Source: Symsagittifera roscoffensis (taxonomy: Eukaryota > Xenacoelomorpha > Acoela > Convolutidae). Taken from it: DNA of 64,000 bases. The notes beneath the pieces are model-generated. The model was not told where the DNA came from. It saw only the letters and a list, made by a program, of their open reading frames with translations, and searched no databases. The DNA lies in contig NC_087064.1 of NCBI RefSeq assembly GCF_963678635.1, positions 12,014,819 through 12,078,818 of the forward strand. The letters run 5' to 3'. The position numbers and the translations under genes were made by a program. The first letter of the stretch is position 1. Each line of letters starts with the position of its first letter. This document shows positions 37,296-47,699 of this stretch, piece by piece.

Positions 37296-39362
37296 AGACA
37301 CTCCGGAGGGTTACCTCGGAGGGTAGCTTGATCACCCAAGTTACTTCGGAGGGTACCTTAATCACCCAAGTTACTTCGGAGGGTCCCCCTAAATTTACTA
37401 AGGAGGGTCAATAAGATGCTTAATATGCTCCGGAGGGTTACTTCGGAGGGTTACCTCCAAAATTTTCAAATTTTTTGATCTCGCTTAGAAGGTTCTCCCA
37501 CTAGCTTCAAAAAGCGTCAAAACAAGCTAGGAGCTCTAAGGGGAGCTGTTTTAACTTCTTTGGGTGATCTCGTGGAAATTTTCCACTAAGGAGGGTTGCT
37601 AAGGGGTTTAGCTGACTCCGGAGGGTCACTTCGGAGGGTTCCCCCAAAATCAAGAAAAAGGGTTATACCACCGCAACAAAGTCTCCAAAAGCGGTCTACC
37701 TGACTTAAAACTAGGTTGGCTGACTCGGTCAACCTTCCCAGTTGAATAAAAAGATGTTTTGATAAAATTTTCTGCTGCTCGGAGGGTTACCTGTAATTTG
37801 GACCCTCCGAACCAACAAATTCTAAAAAATTTTCCTTTTCCGAGATCGTCAATCCCAAAAGCGGTTGCGATTCGGAAAAGTGGTCAAAAACGTCGACTTA
37901 TGGTACCATAATTATCCCGATCGGATAACTAGTCTTTGAGAAATCGCCAAAAACGCGTTCGTCAAAATGGCCTTTTTCACCACCTGTATAGGATCTGAAA
38001 GACTTTTTTCGCAATTCCGTTCGAAAGTGCTTAAAAATACTTGAAATGAGCGTAGTATTCCTGTACGGCACTGGAATAATACAAAAAACCGGACCAAAAT
38101 TGGTTTAGAAACAAAAATTTGGCCAAAAACTATCAAATTTGGACCCTCCGATTCCTTCCTTTTCCAAACCTTAAGTCGTTAGCTCTATCCACGGAGCTAC
38201 TCGGAGGGTTACCCAAAAATTTCTCTAGTAACCGAGCACGTTATGCTAGCACGCTCCTAACGCAAAAAATTTTATTGCTCTAACTCTAAAAACTCAAAAA
38301 CTCGATCCCCAAAACAGATTGACAAAATTCAAAAAATTATCGAAATTTTGACCGAAAAATTTTGGTTTTTTCCAACTTCTACTGAGTCTTCTCTCACGCG
38401 GTTTCTTTAGTTAGGGGGATCGAACTACGTAGCTACCCCCTATATAAAAGCTTTTTGTTGTTCGGAAAAGCTCGGATATCCAAAAATTTGGGGGTCTACA
38501 GTTTGATCGAAAATCGATGATTTTCGACAAAATTGGGTGTTTTTTTTGGGTCTAATTGAGGAGATAAGTAATATGTAATAAGGATAATAACCTATTAGTA
38601 GTCGTTATTGAATAGTACTATACCCTCCTTTGCACCAAAATACCCGAATTAAGACCCTTAACTCGGAAATTTGTAATCGATTGAGGGTACAATCGGACCG
38701 CGCCAATCGTGCCCCCCACCACTTAAGTTTTAATGAAATAGTACCCGAACGATACTAAAATTGCTTCAACGATACCCAACAGTCGTTGCGGATGTTGTCC
38801 CTGATGTCCCTGTTGAGTGTGGAACACGTTGATCAGCTTGCCACTCTACCCTCCGGTCACCGGCAAAATCACCATTAACGTGCTTAAACACTCAAATTAC
38901 ACTCGAGGGAGGGTATCCAACCCTTCACCAAAACACACAATCTTTCTATCAGAAACGATATAAATCAATCTGAAACAACAACAAATAGGAAGGTCAAATC
39001 ACATCTTGTCCGGAAACAACATATAAACTGTCACTTTATGTTTTTTACTGTTTTTGGTCTTTTTTGGATTATTTTTTTATTTTATTTTTCTTTTTTGTTT
39101 TCAAATAAATTTATTTTTGGCTTTTTCTTGGTTATACACAATTTTTGTTTGGTTTTACGCTTTCTCTTTAATTGTTTTTGGTCCTGGGACCTCAGGACAA
39201 GCGGGCTCTAGATTTCCCACCTAACCCTCCGGCCCCCGGAATTTTCGGTGTTAACTAAGTTAAAAAGCTAAATTGTACTAGACGGAGGGTACGCACCTTC
39301 CCCCTAGTACAACAACGGTCATTAAGGCCTCTAACTCGGGCATACGCCCGGAGCGGAGGGTA
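37296..39362 (-). repeat. Leader region rich in GGAGGGT motifs
   Basis: About twenty copies of (C)GGAGGGT, on either strand, occur across 2 kb of the 5' leader, densest at 37300-37640. Some are spaced about 30 bp apart with ATCACCCAAGTTACTT between them. No long ORF is present. The function is unknown; protein or RNA binding sites are possible. Confidence 0.6.
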
Positions 39363-39410
39363 CGTCGCTGAAACGCTTGCTGATCATGATGGTTTCATGC
39401 CTTTAACAGG

Positions 39411-39427
39411 CCCACCCAGGAGCGCCA
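39411..39427 (-). promoter_or_regulatory. Candidate primer-binding site
   Basis: In sense, TGGCGCTCCTGGGTGGG lies 12 bases after the 5' LTR end (GTTACA). It starts with TGG, the complement of a tRNA CCA end. I could not match it to a tRNA from memory, so it is provisional. Confidence 0.4.
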
Positions 39428-39439
39428 TAAAAACGTCTA

Positions 39440-40172
39440 TGTAACATTCGCCCAAATACTACACAGCGACGGAGCGTAGGAAAAGTACCTATTTACGACT
39501 GGCAGGCGTCAGTTACCTTAATCCTTCTCGTTTTTCACCGTCTCGACCTTGCCAGTTGATTTTCTGGTCTGTTTAGGGCAAAGTAAAAAGTTACCATTTT
39601 TAGGCCATCAGTCAAACGACTTTTGACCAGCTTTCGTTTACATGCGAACACAACCACATAGCTGAGTCTCGGATCCCCAGACTACGTGATTGTCATTAGA
39701 AATACGGCTCAAACAACCTATTTTAACATGTTTCACATAGAACAGTCTCTGGGGGACCAAGCCTCCGCTCCCGTAATATTCCTGAGGTAACGCTCTTATC
39801 TCTTATAATTCGTGTCCCGGGAGGGTTCCGTGTTGTATTTCTTCCCACACTCAAGCCTCCTTCTCCACCAATATCTGTTAACAAGTGTCTTATCGTGCGT
39901 TGTTGCCACGATAAGAGGCTTCGTGTTTTCCGTCTCTGGTACGACTGTTTTTCACAATATCTGTCGTTGTTCTCTTTTCGTCACTTTTTCAGTCAAAATG
40001 GCCGTCTTTTTCTATTTCTCAGAAATGTTCACTCTTCAATCGAAATTTTAAAAATAAAAATTCCAGAACATTCTGACCCTCCTTCGCAATACTTTTTCGT
40101 CAACAAGGCCTTTAGTCGTTCTTTTTTTACGTCGCCGGAAGGTTGTGCTGTGCCATCTGGCAGAATGGCACA
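39440..40172 (-). repeat. LTR of giant element, right copy (5' LTR in sense)
   Basis: This 733-bp copy pairs with 15839-16711, with the same ends and the same 10-bp hairpin (39888-39897 with 39907-39916). The 149-bp segment of the other copy is absent. In sense it should carry the promoter and transcription start. Confidence 0.9.
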
Positions 40173-40376
40173 CATATCCAGAGCGATGATGTGCAGATGG
40201 GAGCCGCAATGCTGTTCTTTCTGGTGAATGTCTGGCTGGAGCAGCTTGAGGTAAACGCACCGGATTATCAGCAGGATGTCACCAGCGAGCAGCACATGAA
40301 AACGACTGAAAAGAGCATGTGTCTGACTTGTACCAAGAAGGTGACTCAGAGTGGTTTTTCCATACAGTGTGAGAAG
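40173..40376 (+). pseudogene. Penelope-like RT, downstream fragment
   Basis: The frame reads HIQSDDVQMGAAMLFFLVN and then VWLEQLE, matching the xQxDGVxMGxxLxxxLANxxxE block of Penelope-like RTs. It directly continues the frame broken at 15838. The next expected catalytic Asp-Asp block is not seen; the frame instead reads MCLTCTKKVTQSGFSIQCEK and stops. That Cys-rich end may be unrelated sequence. Confidence 0.55.
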
Positions 40377-42420
40377 TGACCAAAAACAAACGAAGACTAG
40401 AGTTTTTCAGCGAAATTGCCTGGATTTTTTTCTGATTTTTTTTTGCATCGAAGAGAATTTATCAATCTCAGCTATCAAATTTTTGATAAGTTTTCCGAAC
40501 GTTGAATATGGGTAGGAGTTTTTTAATCGGGTGTTTTATAGTTTTTTAACTGTATTTTGTATTTTCTGTTTTCCACGCAAAATCAGGTGCCACAAGAAAA
40601 TGGTCGGATTGGGTTGAGCGATACATCATAATAATGTCCTTTCAGTCGTGATTCGAACGACATTGAACATTCTGAAAACAAAAATTTGAGTGTCCAGAAA
40701 AACTCGTTTGAAGTTTTAATTTTCGATGTAATGTTAAGCAAATAAGGTGAGCGAGCAGGCTTTTCTTGGTTTTCAACCAAAATTATTTAACTCGAAAAAT
40801 TATCTGAATGAGATGATATCATTAATTAAAGTCTTTTCAGTCGTGATTCGAACCTTAAAAAATTTCAAAAAGTCGAGAAAAAATGGCTCTAATGTTTGAG
40901 TTCAATCTAATTTTTCGCGTGTTAAGCAAGCAAGCAGGCAGGCTTATTATAGAAAGATAAGACATGAAGCTTGCGTATCACTCCAGTAAAACTATTGTTA
41001 GACAGTGTTAGTGCCGAAAATACAAAACAGTGTCTGCAAAAAAGTTAAAAAATTGAAAGTTTTTTTGATTGTTATTTTTTTTGTTTTTGTTTAGTTCATT
41101 TTCGACTAAAAGTCCGTTCTGCCTATTTTACTGTGAAAAAACAGCACTAATCTAAAAAAAACGACTTGAAAAAGGTATCCTTGTTTTTTGAAACTGGCAG
41201 AAAACAGTTTTGATACAACAGTAAACGGCAGCATTTCTGCTTTTTAAACTAGCTAGTTGAGAAGAGCTTGAGTTTTTAGATTTAAATATGGCTATTCCGT
41301 TGATTTTCAAGCAATGTTTCTTTAGGAAAAAATAAAATAGCCTAAACCTGCAAAAGAAAACAATTTTTCAGCGTTGAACTTCACGTAAAATGCAATCGAG
41401 TTCAGAATTTGCTATTGGAGTAGTTTTTGTTATATGAGTGTTGACGATAAAATGTTAGTGTCTGCATAAATTTTTCTGTTCTCTGTGCTAAGTTTTCTGA
41501 AAAAATTTTTTGCATTCCTTCAGCGTTTTTTTTACATCGGAAATTTAATTTTTTTTCTTATTCAATCCTGGCGTTCAATTTTTTTCCGTTTCTTTGCTTG
41601 CTGGCCTTGTATTTTTGCTTGCGTTTAAGTTGTCTTAACACAATGTCGGACGATTTTTTGAACGGCGTTTTTTGTTTTGTAATTTGTTATTATCATAAAA
41701 TCAACATATCAATCTTCAATTGTGCAGGTTTAAAGAGTTTTACTTAATTTGATACTATGATCTTCATTACTCTTGCGGTGAGAAAGGGTATTGCAATCCG
41801 GTACTTGACTTTTTTTTTCACGTAAACAACTTTGTTCACAGGACACATAAATTCCTGGTGTTACCTTGATAAGGAATTCAAATTCCCTACTGTCTCCTGG
41901 ATTTAGCATGGAGATAACGTATGCGCATTGGGAGGCAAAGGTACTGGGTTTGAATCTGACCAGGACCGGTTTTTTTTTCAAACTATAAAAGTTTCGGTGA
42001 AAAAAAAAAATGTCGGTATATTATTTGTCTGCTCATGCCTTGTCGGCTTAGTTGCCAGATCTAAGAATCTTTTTTTTTCGTGCAAACAAAATTCACTGTA
42101 GTTGCTTAGTCTCTTAGCTTTTTAAGATACAGGTCAAATCGAAATTTGCTTTCCACATTGGTTGTAATTTTATTTTTTATTTTACTGTTTTTTCATTTTT
42201 TGTCTTCTTTTTTCGACTCAGTGGGTTCCGGATTGTTTTATATCTACTTAGTGAACCCTTATTGCATCTTTGATGGCCGAGAAAAGTTATTTTGTGTGCG
42301 TCTGTGTTCTGAGGGAAAGGAGACCCATTAAGTTTTTTTTATTAAGAATTTTTTTTCGGCATGAAGAGCTTCTGAGTTTTTTTCTGTTTTGTAACTATTT
42401 TCATCTATCTATCTATTCTA
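40377..42420. other. AT-rich repeat-derived interval
   Basis: No gene is visible. Phrases recur elsewhere in the window. TTTCAGTCGTGATTCGAAC occurs at about 40640 and 40840 and again at about 60467. AAGGGTATTGCAATC followed by ACTTTGTTC occurs at about 41785 and about 51862. CGGCTTAGTTGCCA occurs at about 42045, 57977 and 60640. GAATCTGACCAGGACC occurs at about 41953 and 60545. These are fragments of dispersed families. Confidence 0.6.
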
Positions 42421-42739
42421 TGTTTAAATGCTAGTGACAGCTATCTCCCATGTTTAAGCTTAATAATTTTGCATGTTTAGCAAAAGATTTTTTTCCATGT
42501 TTAAGCTATATCATATATTGCAATGCTTAAGAAAATTTTTCAATTAGTTTTCCTCAAGGTCCTTGTTTTTTCAGTTTTTTTTTCACGGCCAAATTAAGTC
42601 TGTCTGTCTGAATACCTGCTTTTTAAAATTGATTTGATTTTCTGTCTATCCGTCTCCTAATTTTTAAACTTTGAATGTGGTTTCGACGATTTAGTTGAAG
42701 TAGTACTACTGTCAAATGGTTGTCTCCAATCTCTTTTAA

Positions 42740-42960
42740 TCTTTATCTGCGTTTCTATCTTTTTTTTTGGATTTTCTTTCTTTTTCTATCTTTTTTCTAT
42801 CTGTTTTTTTTTTTCGATCCTTTTTTCTATCTGTTTTTTCTATCCATTTTTTCTATCTTTTTTTTTCTACAGATTTTCTTTTCTTTTTCTATCTTTTTTC
42901 TATTTTTTTCAATCTTTAATTTTTTTCTATCTTTCGTTTTCTATCTTTTTTTGTCAGTTT
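42740..42960 (+). repeat. Pyrimidine-rich low-complexity tract (TCTATCTTTTT)n
   Basis: This is imperfect repetition of TCTATC and long T-runs. The open frame through it encodes only Phe/Leu/Ser low-complexity residues and is not a gene. Confidence 0.85.
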
Positions 42961-42984
42961 GATTTCAGAGGTTATTCCACCGAG

Positions 42985-45720
42985 TTTTAAAACAGCAGTT
43001 CAATAGTGGGATGCTGTCAGGGCTCACAAAATGGTTGCGAATTTGGCCTCCAATTACGAAAGCTCAAATTTTTCCGATAACTCAAATTACAAAACAATTT
43101 TTAAAACTTGAAAATCCTAAACCTGTATTTGGGTGCTGTCAGAGTACTCTCAAAGATTGCGTATCTTTATCCATATGAGACAACTCAAATCCTTTTAGTT
43201 TTCGAGATATCCTTTTTTTTGTGATTTTTTTAAAAAAGTTTTCAGAAAACTTCACGTAATTTTTTTCTTCAAAGTTTAAATTCCCAACCCTGTAGTTAAG
43301 GGCTATCAGAATACTCTCAGGGGGTTGCGAATCTAGCCTCCATTTATGGCTGCTAAAATTCTTGTAGTTTTTGAGATATGACATTTTTTGTGATTTTTCA
43401 AAAAATTCCAGAAAATTTAACGAAATTTTTTTCTTCATAGTTTGAAATTCCCAACCCTGTAGTTAAGGGTTATCAGAGTACTCTCAGGGGTTTGCAAACC
43501 TTGCCTCCAATATGACTGCTGAATTTCTTATAGTTTTTGAGATATGAAGTTTTTCCTATCTCATCCAATCATGACTGCTCAAATCTTTGTGGTTTTCCAG
43601 ATAAGACGTTTTTGTGATTTTGTCAAAGTTTTTCAGAAAACGAAACTTTTATTTTTTCAAATTTGAAATTTCTAACCCTGTAACCCATCCATTTATGACT
43701 TTACAAATCTTTGTGGTTTTCCAGATATGACGTTTTTGTGATTTTGTCTAAGTTTTTCAGAAAACGAAATTTTGATTTTTTTAAATTTGAAATTTCTAAC
43801 CCAGTAGTTGGGTGATGTCTAGGTACTCATAGGGTTTGCAAATCTAGCCTCCAAACATGACTGATTAAATCCTTGTAGTTTTCGAGATATGAGGATTTTT
43901 TTTCTACGATTTTTCCAAAATTTTCAATTAACTTAGGTTTAGAAAAATTCTCAAAATTTAAATATCCCAACCCTGTAATTGGGTGCTGCCAGGGTACTCT
44001 TAGAAAATTGGAATTGGAAAAATTTAGAAAATATCAAATTACCAGCCATTTAATTGGGTGCTGTTAGAGTACACTAAAAGCCTGCAGATGTGGTTTCCAA
44101 TGTATGCGGTTTGTCATGAGTTGTCAAAAGTTCGAAGCACCGGAGGTGCGTTACACGCTAGTACTAGATTTAAATGCGAGTGACAGCTATCTCCAATGTT
44201 TAAGCATAAAAATTTTGCATGTTTAACGAAAGAATTTTATCATGTTTAAGCTATATCATATATTGCAATGCTTAAAAAAATTTTTCATTTAGTTTTTCGC
44301 AAGTTCATTAGTTTTTTTCGAGGCCAAATTAAGTCTGTCTATCTGTATACTTGTTTTTTTTAATATAATTTGATAATGTCTGTCTACCCGTCGCCTAATT
44401 TTTTAACTTTCATCTATTGTCTATTATTAATTTAAATGCGGGCTTCACTTTCTCGCTATGTTTAAGCTTTTTCAACGGATTATTTTTGCATGTTTAACAA
44501 AAGAATTTTTCCACGTTTAAGCTATATCGTATATTGCAATGGTTAAGTTTTTTTTTCGATTTTCCAGTTTAAATTCAGTGTTTATTTCATCAAGTTTGAA
44601 ATTAGCAACCCAATAGTAGGATTTTGTCAGAGTTTTCCCAGATTTTGCGATTCTGGCTTCCAGCTATGAATAACCAAATCCTTTTAGTTTACGAGATAGG
44701 CAATTTTCGAGATTTTTCAAAAGTTTCTAGAAAATTTAATTTTGAACATTCTCACCCTGTAGTTGGGTGCTGTCAGGGTATTCTCAGGGGTTGCGAATTT
44801 TGCCTCCAATTCTCACTTCTCAAATCTGTGTAGTTTTCGAGATATGACAATTTTTATGATTTTTTAAGTTAGATTTTAAAAATTTCTAAAACGTTGAAGG
44901 TATCAATCCTTCTGTTGGATATTGTGAGGGTAATCTCAAGGGTTGCGAGTCTTGTCTCTGAATATGGCTGCTCGAATTCTTGTAATTTTCGAGATATGAC
45001 GTTTTTCTACGTTTTTTTTTCAAAATTTTTCAGAAAATTTAGGTATAAAAAGTTTCGCAATTTTCATCTCTGTAGTGAGGCTTCTTCAGGGTACTCTCAG
45101 GATTTGGCAGTTTTGCCTCCTAATTTTCCTGCTCAAGTCATTGTAGTCTTCCAGATATGACGTTTTTTGTAACTTTTTCAAAAAAATTTTCATGAAAATT
45201 AAATTAAGTTTGAATTTCCTAACCTGTAGTTGGGGGGCTGTCAGTAATCTCAGGGGTTGGAAATTTGGCCTCCAATTAAGAATGCCCAAATCAGTTTTTA
45301 GAGATACGACAATTTTTGTGATTTTTTTGGAAATTTTCAGAAAACTAAATTGCAAAGTAATTCGTTCAAGTGAAATTCCCAACCCTGTAGTTGTGTACTT
45401 TCAAAGATTGCGAATATTGCTATCAAAAAAGACTTCTCAAATTTTGTAGTTTTCGAGATATTAATACCTTTTTTTTAGACAACTTAAGGTGAAGTTTCTC
45501 AAAATTTGAATTTCCCAGCGTTGTAGTTGGGTACTGTAAGAGTACTCTCACGAGTTGCAAATCTTGCGTCCAAATGCGACTGCTCAATTGCTTTCAGTTT
45601 CCCAGATGTGACGTTTCTAGTTCATTTTAAATTTTTTGAAGAACTTATATTAAAAAACTTTGCAAAATTTGTAATTACGAACCCTATAATTGGGTGCTGT
45701 CAGAGTACACTCAAAGAAAG
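42985..45720 (+). repeat. Tandem array of about 16 monomers of 120-220 bp
   Basis: Each monomer has an AACCCTGTAGTTGGGTGCTGTCAGGGTACTCTCA-like start (for example at 43285, 43450, 43965, 44750, 45378 and 45516). This is followed by GGTTGCGAATCTTGCCTCCAA, then TAGTTTTCGAGATATGAC and T-rich text. Copies are diverged. The regular order shows minisatellite-like expansion inside the Helitron-like units. Confidence 0.8.
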
Positions 45721-45770
45721 TTTTTTGAGTTGTTGAAAATTTGAAGCACCGGAGGTGCGTTACACGCTAG

Positions 45771-47180
45771 TTCTTTTTGATAGATTGGTTGAATGTATAG
45801 TTATAAAACATCGGTATTCCTGTTTGCTGATGATTTTTCGGCTTTCGATTTAGCTCTCGGTTTAGTTTCCGAATTGTGTATACCACCTTGATTTCAATGT
45901 CTATATGGCTTCGTGGATACTATTTGTACAGTACATGTAATTTTTCCATTAAGTTTTTGCCGAACATTTTTGGGTTGGTTTTCAGCTAGTTGGCTGTCAG
46001 TTTTAATTCTGTCGGCTTGCCTAATATTTTGTTTCCTACAAATTTCCGAGATGATTTATTAGATCATTAAGACTTTGGCTCGAAATTTAATGTTTCGAAT
46101 GCTCGAGTTCAAATCCTGTTGGATTCTTAAAAAATGATAATAAATTTAAACAGAGAAAAATTGAGAGCTGTTTTTAGTCATTTCTTATACGCTTACAATT
46201 TTCGAAGTCCTCTTTGCTAGTTCTTGAGTGTCTTGCTGTTATCATCCTATACTTGTTGAATTGCAAGTGAAGCGAAGCTCAGTTATGCCTCTGTGTACAT
46301 ATTAAATTTAGATGTATTAAGAATATTTTTTAATTTTTTGTTGTACCTTCGATTCTCGGTGCCTAAATGAGTTTTGCCTCTGATAAATTCCCCAATTATT
46401 TTAATGAATTTGTTGACGGTTTATGACAAAAGCTATTGATCTACAAGTGACATTCGAGAGGCCTAAAATTCCTTGTTTCACTATTCTCTTGAAAGAATTC
46501 CCTTTTTGTATCCCTTTAAACATTACGTAACCGAAGAATAGTTTTGATTATACTATCGCGTTATGGTCAAAATGGTCTCTGCAACTTAAAGATAGAGTCA
46601 ATGATAGTAATTTTATTCAGAACCAACTTGTATAAATAATCAAAACATTGAAAATATGGGAGCCTTTCTGATATACAGCGGAAAATTATCAAAACTTTGA
46701 GTAGACTAATATATTATAAATCAGGCTTCAGATTGTGAAGCGAGATTTTTATTTAATCTAATAGCTGAGTTAGTGTTTCGATAATTTTGGGCCGTATAAC
46801 AGAAAAGACCCAAAATAGGTACTGCAACCACTGATAAACTTCTAGAATTAGCAATCAAAGCTCATTTTTGACCGCATGAGTTAATTTTTGGTTCTCTCTG
46901 AGTTTGCAATGCCCTTTAAAAAGCTATAAAAGAGCAGTAGAAATAATATTTAGTGTCTGGTTACAATTATGGTCTGGAATTGTGTTGCGTGCCAAAAACT
47001 TTGCGAAGTGTTTTCTTGTTCACGCATTTGTTTCAATAGTTTTTATTTTTCGTAGTTCATGTCGAAGAGCAACCAAACTATGTTTTTTACTTGAATCATA
47101 AATATAAGGGAGTGAAAAAGAAAAAAATGCGTATTTTGGCTTCAATCATTGATGAATCACACTGTAAAAGAACCACGTTG
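45771..47180. other. Intergenic, repeat remnants
   Basis: No gene is recognised. At about 46262 a hairpin-tail motif (GCAAGTGAAGCGAAGCTCAG, then CCTCTGTG) matches four others in the window. A box-B-like GAGTTCAAATCC lies at about 46104. Confidence 0.5.
47042..47047 (-). terminator. Poly(A) signal of the FABP-like gene
   Basis: AATAAA on the - strand, about 160 bp downstream of the FABP stop. Confidence 0.4.
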
Positions 47181-47203
47181 ATTGGATAGGTTGTTTGTTA
47201 ACC

Positions 47204-47689
47204 TCAGAGCTCCTCGTCTTCCTTTGACTCGACCTGATCAGCCGGAGCGTAGATTCTAGCGGCCGAATTTCCTTCGCATGTTTCAGTCAACTTCAGTTTG
47301 CCGTCTTCTATTAACTCCCTTGTAATGACCATTGTCGGGATCTCGTTTTTCTCATGCACCATCGTTTGTTCTAGAATGTTGTCTCCTGTGAGTTTCAAGG
47401 TCGCTTTGAATTGGTTCCCGTCTCGCCTCGAGATGGTGCACTCCTCGTCTAGCTTCATAGGTCCATCGCAGTTTCGGAACGACGTCAGACCGCTTCTGGC
47501 GCTCCTGCTGATTATGAAGTACTGTGTCGCGTCTTTGCTGGATTGTTTGATTCGGAAAAGAGGAGTGCTGGCTGCCATGATTCCCTTGCGCGCGAAGAAA
47601 TTTAGACCCCAAGATTTATACACTTTCTCCAGTTCTCCTTTGTCGGTGTCGAAACTGGAGAATTCGAAAGTTTTGCAGAAGGCTTCCAT
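47204..47689 (-). CDS. Fatty-acid-binding-protein-like (lipocalin-fold) protein
   Basis: This is a single-exon frame of 161 aa. The layout follows the intracellular FABP/CRABP family: helix-turn-helix region FFARKGIMAAS, beta strands, KATLKLTGDN, TMVITRELIEDGKLKLT, and near the end ARIYA. R145 and Y147 in that last block match the R-x-Y that holds the lipid carboxylate. The usual FABP is about 130 aa. This one has a longer N-terminus lacking the typical GxW and an acidic tail (DQVESKEDEEL). FABP genes usually have introns, so the intronless state could mean retroposition. A - strand AATAAA at 47042-47047 lies about 160 bp after the stop. It probably binds lipids in the cytosol. Confidence 0.75.
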   Translation of the reverse strand: MEAFCKTFEFSSFDTDKGELEKVYKSWGLNFFARKGIMAASTPLFRIKQSSKDATQYFIISRSARSGLTSFRNCDGPMKLDEECTISRRDGNQFKATLKLTGDNILEQTMVHEKNEIPTMVITRELIEDGKLKLTETCEGNSAARIYAPADQVESKEDEEL

Positions 47690-47699
47690 TTTAGAAATA

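Larger units (their letters stand above)
15839..40172 (-). mobile_element. Giant (24.3 kb) Ty3/Gypsy-type LTR retroelement with extra ORFs
   Basis: Direct repeats at 15839-16711 and 39440-40172 bound the element, and all its ORFs are on the - strand. In sense order these are ORF0a, ORF0b, gag, pol (protease, RT, RNase H, integrase, macro domain), then SGNH-hydrolase ORFs and four further ORFs. LTR ends are TGT...ACA. The flanks share only CAT, a 3-bp candidate target duplication. The LTRs differ by scattered substitutions and one 149-bp indel, so the insertion is not very recent. Typical Gypsy elements are 5-8 kb, so the leader (4 kb) and the post-integrase region (about 9 kb) are the surplus. 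Two in-frame stops and several -1 overlaps mean this copy may be damaged, or may use recoding. Confidence 0.9.
42423..45770 (+). mobile_element. Two tandem Helitron-like non-autonomous units
   Basis: Unit 1 (about 42423-44161) and unit 2 (about 44162-45770) begin with similar heads (TTTAAATGC-AGTGACAGCTATCTCC, then CATGTTTAAGCTATATC). Both end with the same GAAGCACCGGAGGTGCGTTACACGCTAG. That end has a 5-bp GC-rich hairpin and then CTAG followed by T, which is the Helitron 3'-end pattern. A partial third head lies at about 44415-44550. The inside is an array of monomers of about 150-170 bp. No Rep/helicase ORF is present. Confidence 0.55.

Noticed and set aside
40029-40295. Open frames on the - strand across the right LTR edge
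   Set aside because: They cross an element boundary, so they are chance frames.
42985-45720. Regularly spaced repeats as a CRISPR-like array
   Set aside because: The whole monomer is repeated, not a short repeat with unique spacers, and this is eukaryotic DNA.
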